From Cephalopachus bancanus (taxonomy: Eukaryota; Chordata; Mammalia; Primates; Tarsiidae): DNA of 64,000 nt. The translations under genes and the position numbers were made by a program. Positions 34,330 to 50,480 of the stretch are shown here, piece after piece. The notes beneath the pieces are model-generated. The model did no database searches. It was not told where the DNA came from and saw only the letters and a list, made by a program, of their open reading frames with translations. Within the stretch, counting starts at the first letter, position 1; each line of letters starts with the position of its first letter. The stretch lies in the NCBI GenBank assembly GCA_027257055.1, contig JAPVLO010000083.1:3270001-3334000 (forward strand), given 5' to 3'.

Positions 34330-36224
34330 CATGTATGGGGTTGATCTCCACTTATACTTATACTCTACTTATACTCAGAGCATTGTTTCAGGAGCACTAG
34401 AGATCCATTCTATTCTCAAACTATGCTTTATACTGCTTCTTATCAGTATTGTCTTTCAATGAAGAAAATGCAGAAACAGAGTGTTCTTATAGCTCAGAGG
34501 GACTCGTGCACACATACTGTCTTAGGTTGGGTTTCCTGAGATAAGGATTTGTGTGCAAGTAGTATCCTTGGAGACGATCCAAAGAAGCACTGATAAGGGA
34601 ATGGGAACATGGGATAGAAAAGGGAAGGAAGCAAGTAAATGGCCAATTCTTGATCAGTTTACCAAAGTGGGCTTCTGGGGAACTCTGGAAGACAATGTAG
34701 ACATGTCTCAGCATTCCCCTCAAAAGGAGAGAAGTTGGAAATCTTTTGCAATAGATACTTTTGTTTTTTTCCTCCAAAAATTATCTTGCTGATGCCCATA
34801 AGAGTGCATGATTTGCAGTTTTGGAGTTTACTTTTATTTTTTTTACATCTGTGAGATCTACCTCTGAATTTTCATATTCAAACTTCAAAATCATAATGAG
34901 AAGGACTTTTTTGTGGATAAAAATGAGCCAAATCCTATGTATTCTCTCATTCCTTTACATGTTAATACTGAATCCTTCTAGCTTGTCACTGTTTATGCAT
35001 TATTCTGGAGGAAGCCCCTCCTCCGGATTTGCCTCTTCACACATTCCCTGAATTAGAACATTTATTCCAGCTCTTCTCTACATTAAGTGCTGTGCATGGT
35101 ACCTGGAGAAGGGCTAGAGAACAGATCCTCAGTGGGTAGCTTTGAGGTCATACTCTGAGTCTGCTTAAAGCAATGTAGTGTAACTCTTTTGAGGATTTGA
35201 ACTTGTCAACAGCTTTCCAGGTGTGAAAGCCCATTTAGTTGAGCTTTCAAAAAATTTTTTCAGTCTTATTCTTAGTTACTGAGTCAGAATGTCTGTTTTA
35301 GAAATGTACTTTTAAGCTTTGGATTTTATTTGGCAAAGAACATATATGAAAAATTAGCACAAATTATTATTGTCTCTCTAACCAAGGAAGAGATGAATGG
35401 GTGTATTTACACAGAAAGACTTACCCTACAAGAATGTGCTGTCCTCAACTCAGAGAGCCTTTTGGGCATTGCAAATTCTGCAGAACAAAAAATCAAGGCA
35501 TGCAGGAGAGAAAGTTTTATGTTACCTCGAACAATAGCAAGTGGCAATTGAACATCTGTTAAATGGACCTGGCTTCCATTCCAGCAGCAGCAACATCATT
35601 GAAACTTTCAAGGTGTGATGAATTATTATCCACCATCTGTTTTACAAAATGTTAATTATTCTTGAACCAAAATTACAGTCCAGCAAATGAACTCTTAGCA
35701 AAGCAACAAGTCATCATTCATATGAGGCTATAGAGAGAACTTGAGCCGGAAATTGTTAGCATAGATGCTTTGCCAGAAACAAGAGTGGAGTCTTATTAAA
35801 GACCAGAGAAAATGGTGAATTAGATAATGAAAGGCCAAATAAACTCAGCTATAGGAAGAGGGTAAAGTATGTCTCCAGAGGTTATACTAGATGATGTTTT
35901 TTATTTGATGCTATCCTTTAGGAAACAGTTACTGACCATCTCTGTAAAATTTTTCATGTGACATTTGCCCAGGGTTGCTGAGAGCTGTGTCCCAGAGTTG
36001 TAAAATGTACTTGTCCTGGGTTTTTCTTGTCTCTTGTACTTGTAGTAAGGCCACTGTGTAATGGACTTATATCTGTTCTTTCTTTTAAATCTTTCTGAAC
36101 TCTGCATTCACCATTCTTTTATGAATACATAACAAATATAAGAGGAAACAAAATGGACAGTTATTTAGGGAATGAACTGTAATAATTTCTAACTGGGAAT
36201 TAGGATTAGGTTTCTGAAAACCTT
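34330..36224. other. Unique DNA, nothing recognised
   Basis: No gene recognised. Open frames at 34487-34777 (minus) and 34553-34792 (plus) overlap on opposite strands and lack support. The segment 34510-34700 has repeat-like wording I cannot name. Confidence 0.4.
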
Positions 36225-36431
36225 TGGGATGGGAAAACTTTTAATTTTAACATATTTTCTATTTTAAAATTGTGGGGTACAGGGAAGGGCTAGGTATACT
36301 AATATGCATTGTGCAGGTACCCTTGTTGATGAGGTGTGCCTCCCTGTCCCCAGACACATATTGACCACCTCCCTTCCCCTCCCTGCCTCCCCATAGTTTC
36401 CCGCCACTGTCAATGGGATGGGAAAACTTTT
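36225..36431 (-). mobile_element. L1 3' UTR insertion with 18-bp TSD
   Basis: Only the 3' UTR is present (36243-36413): T-rich start, 'gtggggtacagggaagggctaggtata', 'gtgcaggtacccttgttgatgaggtgtgcc'. It is flanked by the exact repeat 'tgggatgggaaaactttt' (36225-36242 and 36414-36431). Confidence 0.93.
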
Positions 36432-38464
36432 GGTTGCAGAACTAAAAATTCTATATGAGAGAATATAGGAATTGGTTTCAAGTATGACTCTGAAAGTTTT
36501 GGTAAATATTGCATATGTACACCTAAGCCTGTGTGTGCCTTGTGTCTATGCTTATATCTTTGTCTATATTCATACATACAACTATCTATATCTACATATT
36601 TAGTCATTCAAACAATAAAAGCACATCAAGTAGACTACAAATTATATTTTACAATGTCTAAAATTTAAAAATTTATTAATGTAATGTAATTATATCCAAT
36701 TTATTTGATCTTCAGATGACTTTCTGGGATTACGTTTCTAATAACTTTGGTAATAAACAAAGGAAAGAAGTGGATTTCCCTGGAAAGAGGAAAACTCTCA
36801 GATCTTTAAATTCTCATATTTTCCTCTTCTGTTCCAAATTTAAAGTTGTGAAATAGTTTTTTGAGAAGGTTTACCAGCTCTTGGGTGCATTTGAATGGCA
36901 CTGCCTGGAGGCCCAAGGGGGAAAAAAACCCCACATATATTTGAATACAACATTATTGTGCTTGATGATCACATTCTAATATAATTACATTATAGAACAA
37001 TTGAGGATGGAAATTAAAAAAAGGTAAAGGAGAAAGTAAGTCATTCATAATCCTATCTCCCCAAAGTATTCATGATTCACATTTTAATACATGCCCTTAC
37101 AAAGATATATATTTTAAAAAATTTCCAAACATTATCATTCTAATGGCAAAGTGAGGTCAAAGCAACAGTAATTATCTTAAACTTCACTGACTTATGCTCC
37201 CTTCAGCCTGATGTAAGAGCCTGAGTTCTTCCTTATTACTATGCCGTGTTATTTTGGGCATGTCCAGGAAACTCCACACAGTGCTTTTAAATAAGCGTGT
37301 CTTCTGCACTCCAAGTCTGCTCTGTAAAACCACTCAGATGACAGCTCTTCAGCCACCTTGCTTTTATCTTCCTTGAGAAGACTTTGCCAAGGAAGTGTCT
37401 ATGCCAAGGAAGTGTCTTCAGGTCCTCTCTAGACTGCAAAACCTTGAGATATCAAAATGGACTGAACACCCTGCAGTCCTCACTGTGGCTACGCTATACT
37501 GTGTCTCATGCCCTACCTGCTATGTTACTAATCTGCACTCCCGGGAACAGCACCCTTAAGCCTCAAAGTGTTCCTCATAAACCTCTCCTTTTACCAGAAT
37601 CTGCTCATTTCTTAGGGCTCAAACACGTGTGCATGGGGGCCTGAGGAACACACCCTATGCTGCTTTCTGCACCCTTTGTTTCTGTGCCGCCTTGCCTCTC
37701 AGAGCACCTTCTCTCTCCGTATCAATGTGTGTAAGTAAATGCCTCCACTGGTTCCACCAATATAATCAGACATACTGTCATAATCTGGACTCAAGGTGGA
37801 TCCCCATGATATGTTTGTTTTAGCTAAGACTTTTTTTTTCTAATAGTGGGGGGAAATTTTATTCAAACGAAATAAAAATAAGGTTTCTTCTTTCTTTCCA
37901 TTTCTTAGTTTCATTGTTCTCAAGCAGTAGGCGTGATGACCAGGTTATCTTGAGTCCCACCCTGAAATCTTAGTAATTACATCAGGAAGAGAGATATTTT
38001 TTTTTCTTTTGGCACTGACAAAAGTATCAGTGGGGATTCTGATTGTCCTGGTTTAGGTCATGGGCTTCTTGATTAGCAATCCCTCTAGCCAGAGGATGAC
38101 TTACTCTGATTAGCTATAGGAATGTGGGATGCTGGAACAGCTGTGTTGCCTTTTCACCCTAAAGCCTGCAGAGGGGTAGGAGTCGAGAACAGGATCATCA
38201 GTAAGTACTCAAGGACTGAAGAAAATTATTGTAATCAGAGTGGAGAAGGGTTGGTTTCCAAAAAGACACTAGACAGACAATAACCAAATATCTACTACAA
38301 TATACATATTTTGTGGTGATCATAGAAGGTAAGTTTCACGTAGGCAGAGCTTCTGGCTGCTTTGTTCGTTGCCGTGTCCTCATCCTGTGTGCTGTATCCT
38401 TTAGAAATTAGGTTTCACTGAAGGCTTTATCATGACCACTTTCCCATGTGATTAAATGTTTTTC
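36432..38464. other. Unique DNA, nothing recognised
   Basis: No gene recognised. An 18-base phrase 'gccaaggaagtgtct' is repeated in tandem at 37386-37416. Open frames at 37384-37644 and 37629-37823 overlap in different frames and lack motifs. Confidence 0.4.
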
Positions 38465-38841
38465 ATAACATGATTTTGTTATAATATTATTTTTTTATTA
38501 TAAAGATGTGGGGTATAATTCAGGTTTAGGTACACAAATGTTGATTATGCAAGTACCCTTGTTGATGAGGTGTGCCCCTCCCTCCCCTAGCAGTTTCCCT
38601 CAACTGCCAATCCCACCCCTGCCCCAACAGTTTCCCACTACTGCCAATCCCTTTCTTATAGTATTATAATTGTTCAAGGTCTGCTTATGAGTGAGAAATT
38701 TTGGTACTGTTTTCTTTGTTTCTGTGATAGATTACTATGATAGACTCTAAACCCATCCTAGTTGCTCCAAAGTCCATATGTTTGACCTTCTTTATGGCTG
38801 CATAATACTCCATTGTGCATATATACCACATATTTTTTTAT

Positions 38842-42757
<3,916 letters not shown>

Positions 42758-42897
42758 GAGGTTCTTATAAAGTTTTTTCTTTGTTCGTTTTCTTTTGACT
42801 TTGGAGTTAATATATGTGTGTGTTTTCAAGTTTCTTATTGCACTGTATTCTGTTGATTCTGTGCTCTTTTGTTCTCTTGGGAAGTGTGTGGTCATTC

Positions 42898-43173
42898 TTT
42901 TTTTTCTTTCTTCTGTGCTTAATACCTTTTTAAGTGTCTCCTGTAGAGCTGGTCTGGAATCTGCATAATCTCTTAGGGATTGGATGTCTGGGAAGGATTT
43001 TATTTCTCCATTGCTGATGAAGCTGAACTTGGCTGGATAGGAAATTCTTCATTTTAATTGTTTATCTTTGAGGACTTTGAATATAGGGCTCCAGTCCCTT
43101 CTTGCTTGTAGTGTTTCTGCTGGTAGGTCTGCTGCTATTTTGATTGGGTTTCCCCAGTAGGTAGTCTGACTTT
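42898..43173 (-). pseudogene. L1 ORF1 C-terminal remnant
   Basis: The minus strand encodes the end of the ORF1p C-terminal domain: 'NPIKIAADLPAETLQARRDW', then 'FKVLKDKQLK', then a stop (TGA, complement of 43049-43051) in place of a residue, then 'ISYPAKFSFIS' in the same frame. ORF1p is the RNA-binding chaperone of the L1 particle. The element is truncated upstream of this. Confidence 0.85.
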
Positions 43174-43186
43174 ATAACATGATTTT

Positions 43187-44590
43187 AATGGTCCTACAGT
43201 ATTCTATTGTTTTTGGCTTCCTTTTTTACTCATTGTTTTCCCCAAATTGTGCAAACCACTGTATTTTTACTAACTCTAATATTCATCTTTTAATATTATA
43301 GATTCCTCTTCTGATTGATGCTACCAAATTAAAAGAAAACAGAGCACTGTATATTGAGTAATTTGCTTTAAAAGTCTTTTTGCCTCTCCTTATAAAATTG
43401 TCAAATCATTTAAATCTCATACAAAGGCTCTCCTTTAATATGTGTAGTTATGTACTAGGTCACTCAGTGTATCTTTTCCTAAGTTGTAAAATAAGGATTA
43501 TAAAATTTACATTACAGGGCTATCAGCATGAACAAGTATACAGTATTGCCTGACATGTATTAAATGCTCAGTAAATATCAGTTAAAATAACTAGTAAAAT
43601 CATTATTGCTACACTGCCTTTGCCTAAAAATAGATTTTTAATTTTAGTACAAAGGCACTGTACTCAATACATGAGATGGGATTAGCACTCTGAGAATAGA
43701 TCTGCAGGATATCAAATATAAAGTAGTACTTTTTGTAGTAATAGTTTATTACATAGAAAATTTGATTTGCTTCCATATGTTCTATAAAATACTGTTTTTG
43801 TTGTCATTATGCTGAGCTCTTCTATGTCCTGACTTTTCTATATATATGTTCCGTCATGCAGGCCACTCACTCTCTTTGTCATATTTGGTATTCGATTTTT
43901 CTAGTGGTGGAAGGGATATTGTAAAATCCTTTCAGGGAGTCCTTATTGTAAATGAATTCCCTACTGTGTGGCATCATAAGGCTTCATGTGTAAGACTATT
44001 AAACCTGAGAGTTGGAGCTGATGAGCTCTACCATCTAAGCATTTTATGTCCAATACTATTTGGTATTCTAAAGCACTGCATCACCATAATAATGTATTTT
44101 TACCAGATCAAGAGGCTGTCACTGAGCAGTAGGCAGGAGGGAGAATAAGCCTGGAAGTCAGCAATCCAGACTTCCATCCCACCTCATGAGCAAGTCACAA
44201 AGCAAAGCAATGGTTATTTGGAGTGACAGATCCAACATGCACACAATGATGTGTCTTCAATGAAGACTTTGCAGTTGTGCAAGGAATATTGCAGATACTC
44301 TTCTTTTCCACAGGTGAACTCCTCTAGGGGAGAGATTGTGTGTGACATAGCCTCATACTTCCAGTGCCTGTCTAACTGTAATCAAATGCCTCCTGTTGGC
44401 CTGGATCTGCGGCAGGAGACTACCCTGATCTCACTGAATTCCCATCACAGCCAGAGGGATGGGCAGTGGTAGATCTGCTTAAAAGCCAGAGCAAGAAAAT
44501 TCTATGTAGTTAAATAGAGTGGCAGAGTGAGAAATCAGGTTCTGGTCTGTCTGACCAGGAAGCCTCTGTTTAACTGCCATATCATGGGGA
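43187..44590. other. Unique DNA with the first copy of a local repeat
   Basis: No gene recognised. 43455-43728 resembles 44660-44944 (see the findings). The plus frame at 43846-44148 (100 codons) has no recognised family. Weak MIR/L2 traces lie at about 44150-44370. Confidence 0.4.
43455..43728. repeat. Local repeat copy 1 (MIR tail plus unknown)
   Basis: Shares ordered blocks with 44660-44944: 'cagtattgcct', 'attattg', 'acactgcctt', 'ttttagta', 'ggcactg', 'gctc'/'actca', 'agcact', 'ggatatcaaa'. The first half is MIR-like and the second half is not a repeat I know. Confidence 0.6.
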
Positions 44591-44810
44591 GTCAGAATGT
44601 TGAACAGGATTGTCTGAACTCCAGTTCTGCCTCCGTCACTCCCTAGGTGTGTGACCTTGGGTCAGTCACTTAATCTCTCTGTGTCTACATTTCTAAGATG
44701 TACAATGAGGGTAATAACAATACTTGTCTCATAGGGCTGTTGTCAACGTAAATATGTTTTCAGTATTGCCTCGAATATACTAAGTGTCCAGGAGAATATC
44801 AGCAAAAATT
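44591..44810 (+). mobile_element. MIR SINE
   Basis: 'tgaactccagttctgcctccgtcactccctaggtgtgtgaccttgggtcagtcacttaatctctctgtg' order matches MIR well, followed by 'caatgagggtaataac' and 'tctcatagggctgttgtc'. The best preserved MIR in the window. Confidence 0.85.
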
Positions 44811-44944
44811 ATTATTGTTATAGCCACACTGCCTTTCTCTAAGAATGGGTTTTACATTTTAGTATGAGGCCACTGGGCTCAGTAAATAGGAGAGGGCTAG
44901 CACTTCAAAGACAGAATCTGCCGGATATCAAAGATGAATTACTA
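44660..44944. repeat. Local repeat copy 2 (MIR tail plus unknown)
   Basis: Partner of 43455-43728 at an offset of about 1.21-1.22 kb, covering the MIR 3' half and about 140 bases beyond it. Confidence 0.6.
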
Positions 44945-45940
44945 CTTGACCTCTTTAGTATCTCTTAGTATCTTTCCTTTCATTATATCTGGCTCAATTT
45001 GAGCCATTCCTTAGAAGGAAACAGAATATACTACATTTGTACCTGGACAACAGTTTCAACACCTAACAGTGTGCCTGTCCATAGGAAGTCATAAAAATTC
45101 ACAGAAAATTTCTTCACATGTGCTAACTTTTTTTGGGTTTCTGTTTCCCAAGATAAATATGTAATATTGAATATTTTGATCCATTAGAATGTTTATTTTA
45201 TATTTTCTCTACAGATAAGTTCTTTGAATTTGATACATCTAATTTATTTTTTTCTTAAATAATGATTGATTAAAATGTAAGTGCTCTTTTCTTTTAGAAA
45301 AAAATATTCTTACTGCTTGATCAAATTAATTTTCTGAACATTTGAGTTCACTACTCAATGGTAAATCAAGAGACACAGGTGTTGATCATTTCTTTTGGTG
45401 TTTGCAACTGTTTTGTGGGTGTGGTTGGGTATTAAGAGGATGTGTAGGCAGTGGGAGAGGTCGTTTTGCTTATTTTGTTTCTTTCATTAGAAAACCATTT
45501 TTAGAATTGTGCAGATATTTTGTACTTTTTGAAGACAAGACAGGTAATCTTTATATCCTGAAAATGAATGTTGGAAGGGTATCATAGGCAGCTGTTGCTT
45601 TTTAAATGAATTTTAAAAATTCCTTGGAGATCCTGAAAATTCATATGTGTGGATGATCTTACCGTGTACTCAGCAGAGTTGAAGCTCTACTCGTTTTAAC
45701 TGTGTATTTGCTTCTTTTCATTTTCAGTTGAATATGCAGAGGGTGCCAAAAAAGTATACATATTTGAAGAAGGGAAAAAAAACTGTATTAAAATTGTAAT
45801 ACTCAGTAAGATGAGTACAGGTCATCATTTGATTTCTGCAATTACAAAAGGTGCTCAGAGTGGTTGCTATTGGCACCCAGACACTTCCGATAACAGCAAA
45901 CATCTCTTAAAATGTGTATACATTTTTTGGTATCCCTGGT
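44945..45940. other. Unique AT-rich DNA
   Basis: No gene recognised. The plus frame at 45342-45587 (81 codons) lacks family features. Confidence 0.4.
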
Positions 45941-46046
45941 ATAATACTATACCATATATACTTACTATAACCAGCACATATTTACGATGTAAAATTTGAT
46001 ACATTTTGACATACCTATGTATTTATGAAATCACCACCATAATCAA

Positions 46047-46372
46047 CACACAGTTTTCTCTCAGTATTTGTGAGGGATTAGTTCCAGGACTACCCCATCC
46101 CCAAATCCACCGATGCTCAAGTTCTTGATTTAAAATGGCATAGTCTTTGCATATAATCTACTCACATTTACCCATATACCTTAAATCATCTCTAGATTAC
46201 TTAAATACCTAAAACAATGCAAATGCTATGAAATGGCAGTTGTTATACTGTATTTTTAAAATTTTTGTTATTTTTGTCGTAGTACTATTATTTTTTTTCA
46301 GAATATTTTCAATCTGTAGTTGGTTTAATCTACAGATATGGAATCTGTAGATATGGAGGGCCAGCTGTAGTA
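46047..46372 (-). mobile_element. MER2-like DNA transposon (Tigger type)
   Basis: One end reads 'gatatggagggccagctgta' (complement of the MER2 terminus CAG-TGGCCCTCC-TATC), with 'tggaatctgtag' and 'tttaatctacag' internal and 'cagtatttgtgagggattagttccagga' at the other. It is a non-autonomous pogo/Tigger relative, about 325 bp, inserted in L1M. Confidence 0.8.
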
Positions 46373-46715
46373 AGTGTATCTTTCATAACCACCTCCAAAT
46401 TTGCTTATGCCCCTTTGTAAACTCCTCCTCATCCTTCAGCCTCCCCACACTGCCCAGGCAACAACTGATCTGTTTGCATTTTTAATGATTTATATAAATA
46501 ATCATGCAGTATGTACTGTTTTTCATCTGACATTTCATTCAGCATACGTATTTTGAGATTCATCTCTATTGTTCTTTTTATAGTTCATTTCATCCCTTTC
46601 TTTAGCTGCATGGTTTTCCATAGCACAGATATTACCACAGTTTAGTCATTCACCTTTTGATGAACATTTGCGTTGTTTTCAGTTTTTGGCTATTACAAAT
46701 AAAACTTTGACAAAG

Positions 46716-47254
46716 GAAAAACCTTAGACAAGTTATATTTGATAGATTTTAGTTGAGCAAAGAAAAGAGCAATTTGCTAACTGGGCAACTCTCAGAACCA
46801 AAACAGCTTGTAAGAACCCTGCCCAGCAATGTGGTCAGCTACCACTTACGAACAGAAAACAGAAGTGAGGTACAGAGACACTTTAATTGGTTAGAGCTCG
46901 GCATTTTACCTTTTGAATTAGTTGGTCACCTGAAATTGACTGAAGCTCAGCTGTTCTAACTGAACTTCTAAAAACTCTGCCTAGCAATGTGGTCAGACAC
47001 CATTTGTGAACAGAAAATGGAAGTGAGGTACAGAGATACTTTAATTGGTTACAGTTCGGCACTTTGCCTTTTTGAATCAGTTGGCCACCTGAAATTGACT
47101 GAAGCTCAGCTGCTCTAATTGGCAGAGTTACAAGAGTATACTCCTTAGTTAGGCTTTCAGCTAGTTTACTAAGTTAGGTTGCAGTTCATCAGGTAAGGAC
47201 TTGAGTAGGGAGGCATCCTAGGTCAAATTTAGTTTAGTTTAGTGGCTTCTGTGA
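46716..47254 (+). repeat. Old ERVL-type LTR with internal duplication
   Basis: Wording such as 'gattttagttgagcaaag', 'gaggtacagagacactttaattggttagagctcgg', 'cacctgaaattgactgaagctcag', 'ttaggctttcagctag' and 'aggttgcagttcatc' matches old ERVL/MLT2-like LTRs. It lies inside L1M. A ~158-base block is present twice in tandem (46803-46960 and 46961-47118). Family name provisional. Confidence 0.55.
46803..47118 (+). repeat. 158-bp tandem duplication inside LTR
   Basis: Two head-to-tail copies share 'ctgccYagcaatgtggtcag', 'gaagtgaggtacagaga', 'actttaattggtta' and 'cacctgaaattgactgaagctcagctg'. They differ by scattered substitutions and one indel. Confidence 0.85.
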
Positions 47255-47281
47255 ATACTTGTGTACAAGTCCCTGTGTGGG

Positions 47282-49630
47282 CATATGCTTTTATTTATTT
47301 ATTTTTAAATTTTATTTTAGAGTTGTGGGGTACATGTGAGCATTTACTACATAAGTAAATTGTGTGCAGGTGAGGTTTGGGCTTCCAGCAGGCCCTCCCC
47401 CCCCCCAGTAGTGTACTTAGTACCCAGTGTGTCGTGTACCCCTTATCCCGTCTCCCTCCTTCTCTCCTTTAGCAGTGCCCGGTGTCTGATGTTCCCACCT
47501 CCGTGCTCGTGTGACTAGTGATCAGTGCCTGCTTATGAGTGAGAACACGTGCTATTCAGTTTTTTGTGTCTGTGATAGTTCACTTACTTAATGGTCTCTG
47601 TCTACGTCCATGTTGCTGCAAAGGACAGGATTTTGTTCTTCTTTATGGCAGTGTAATATGCCACTGTGTATATGTACCACATTGTCTATATTCAGTTCAC
47701 TTTTGATGGGCATCTGAGTTGGTTCTATGTTTTTGTTATTGTGAATAGTGCTGCAATGAATATGTGTCTGCAAGTGTCTTTTGGTAGAGCGATTTATATT
47801 CTGGATACATTTCTAGAAGTGGAATTTATGGATCATATGGAAGCTTATTTTTTAGATCTTTGAGAAACATCACACTCCTTTCCGCAGATGTTGGACTAGA
47901 CTCCATTCCCACCAATAGTGTAGAAGTGTTCTACCAATAGTGTAGACGTATTCCCTTTTCTCCACAGCCCCTCTAATACCTGTTCTTTTTTGACCTTTTA
48001 ATGATAGACTTCCTGACTCGTAGTATCTCGTAGTTTTGATTTGCACTTCACTGATGATGAGTGAAACTGAGCTTTTTTTATTATGAAGATGTGGGGGTAC
48101 AATTCAGATTTAGGTATACAAATGTTGATTATGCGGGTACCCTTGTTGAAGAGGTATGCCCCTCCCTTCCCAGCAGTTTTCCTCAACTGCCAATCCCATG
48201 CCTCCTCCCCTGACAGTTTCCCACTACTGCCAATCCCTTTCTTATAGTATTATAATAATTGTTCAAGGTCTGCTTATGAGTGAAAACATATGGTACTCTG
48301 TTCTTTGTTTCTGTGGTAGATCACTGAGTATGATTGACTCTAAATCCATCCAAGTTGCTGTGAAGTCCATATGTTTGTCCTCCTTTATGGCTGCATAAGA
48401 TTCCATTGTGTATATGTACCATATTTTTTTCATCCAGTCCATCTTCTATGGCAGCATAGTTGGTTCCATGTTCTTGCTATTGTGACTAGAGCTGCAACAA
48501 ACATACTTGTGCAGGTATCTTTTTTGTAGAGTAATCTGAGTTCCTCCGGGTATATTTCTAGTACAGGAATTGCTGAGTCAGTTTCTAGTTCTTTCAGATA
48601 TCATCGCACTATTTTCCAAAGAGGTTGCAATAGTTTGCATTCCCACTAGTAGTGTAGAAGCATTCCTTTCTCTTCACATCCTCGTTAGCATCTGTTGTTT
48701 GTTTTATGAATGATGGCCATTCTTACTGGGGTTAGGTGGTATCTCAGTGTGGTTTTGATTTGCATTTCTCTGATGATGAGTGAGGCTGAGCACTTTTTCA
48801 TGTGTCTGTTGGCTGCCTGTGTATCTTCTTTTGAGAAGTGTTTATTCATGTCGTTTGCCCACTTTTTAAAGGGGTTGTTTTTTTTTTTTTCTTTTCAGCA
48901 CATTTGAGTTCCTTGTAGATCCTAGATGTTAGGCCTTTGTCAGATATACAGTTGGCAAATATTTTTTCCCATTTTGTGAGCTATCTCCCTGCTCTCTTGA
49001 TGGTTTCTTTTGCTTTGCAGAAGTGAATCTGAGCTTTTCCCCCATATATTTGTTGGCTGCTTGAGTGCCTTCCTTTGAGGAATGTTTGTTTATGTTCTTT
49101 GCCTACTTCTAAATGAGGTTGTTTGCTTTCCCCTGTCAATTTAAGTTTCTTGTAGATCCTGAATCTCAGGCCTTTGTTGGATACATAGGTTGGAAATATT
49201 TTTTCCCACTTGGTGGATTGTCTCTTTACTCTTTTGATGGTTTCTTCTGCTGTGCAAATCCTTTTTAGTTTTATTAGGTCCCATCTGTCAATTCTAGTTT
49301 TTGCTCTATTTGCTTTTGAGGACCTGGCCATGAATTCATTACCTACTCTGATGTTCAGAAGGATGTTCCTCAAGTTTTCTTCTAAGGTTCTTATAGTTTG
49401 AGGTTTCACATTTTAGTCCTTGATCCATTTTGAGTTAATTTTGTCTATGGCAATAGGTAGGGGTCCAGTTTCATTCTTCTGCATGTGGTTAGCCAGTTTT
49501 TCCAGCATCATTTGCCTAATATGGTTTCCTTTCCCCAGTGTTTGTTTTTGTCAGAGGTGCTGAAGATAAGTTTATTAAAGGTCCATGGTTTTATTTCTGG
49601 ATTCTCTGTCCTGTTTTGACATATGCCTTT
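47282..49630 (-). mobile_element. L1 inserted into L1M
   Basis: An L1 with a 3' UTR of a second type ('gtggggtacatgtgagcatttactacataagtaaa…ggtttgggcttccagcagg') and ORF2 3' part, at 47293-49619. Flanks repeat 'catatgcttt/catatgccttt' (47282-47292 and 49620-49630). It is itself cut by a further L1. No open frame of note. Confidence 0.85.
48060..49038 (-). mobile_element. L1 inserted into L1, 17-bp TSD
   Basis: A 945-bp, 5'-truncated L1 (48077-49021) with 'acaattcagatttaggtata' 3' UTR and ORF2 C-terminus. Flanked by 'agtgaaactgagctttt' (48060-48076) and the same with one change (49022-49038). The host L1 continues on both sides. Confidence 0.92.
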
Positions 49631-50480
49631 AAAAAATCTTGGATAAATACCAGAATGAATGGCTAGTTCGAATAGTAGGTATACATTTAACATTTTAGGA
49701 AACTGTCCAATAGTTTTCCCAAGTAGTTATACAATTTTTTATTCTCACAAGCAGGGTATGAAATTCCAGTTGCACTATATCCTCACCAAGACTTGCCGTA
49801 GTCAATCTTTTGAAAAATGTGAGCCATTTAAATAGGTGTGTAATGATATCTCCTTGTGGTTTTAATTTGCTGAATATCTTTTTTGTTTTTCTTTTAGAAT
49901 GGTTTTAGATTTACAGAAAAATTGTGAAGACAAGATAGAAAGTTTCCCTATACCCCACACCCAGTTTGTTCTATTATAAACATCTTACATCAGTATTGTA
50001 CACTTATTAAAATTAATGAACCTATATTGCTAGATTATTATTAACTAAAATCTGTACTTCTGCCAGATTTCCTTGATTTTTGCCTAATGTTCTTTTCAGT
50101 TTCAGGAGCCCATCCAGGATACCTCAAGATCCCAGACTGCATTCAGTCTTCTTAATCTGCAATTGGCTGTGATGGTTTTTCCAGATTTTCCTTATTTTGA
50201 TGAACTTGACCATTTTGAGGAGCTATTTGTTGTGTATGTTTTTCTCATGATTAGATTGAAGTTATGTGATTTTGGAAGGAAGACCAGTGAAGTAAGGTGT
50301 CATATACATTATATCCTACCAAAGGTATGTAGTATCAACAGGCCTCGTCAATGTTGATGTTAACCTTGGTTGCCTGTCTAGGTCATATTTGCCATGTTTT
50401 TCATTGTACAGTTTCCTCTTTAATCCCCTTTTCATATTTATAACATACTCTTTGGAAGGAAATCACTATGCATACCCATA

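Larger units (their letters stand above)
45941..49890 (-). mobile_element. Ancient L1M, fragmented by nested insertions
   Basis: L1M 3' UTR and ORF2 3' wording is traceable in pieces at 45941-46046, 46373-46715, 47255-47292 and 49620-49890: 'tgatacattttgacatacctatg', 'caggcaacaactgatctg', 'tgtacaagtccctgtgtgggcatatg', 'taggtgtgtaatgatatctcc'. They join in order once the inserted MER2-like element, an LTR and a later L1 are removed. Minus orientation, no open frame. Confidence 0.8.
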
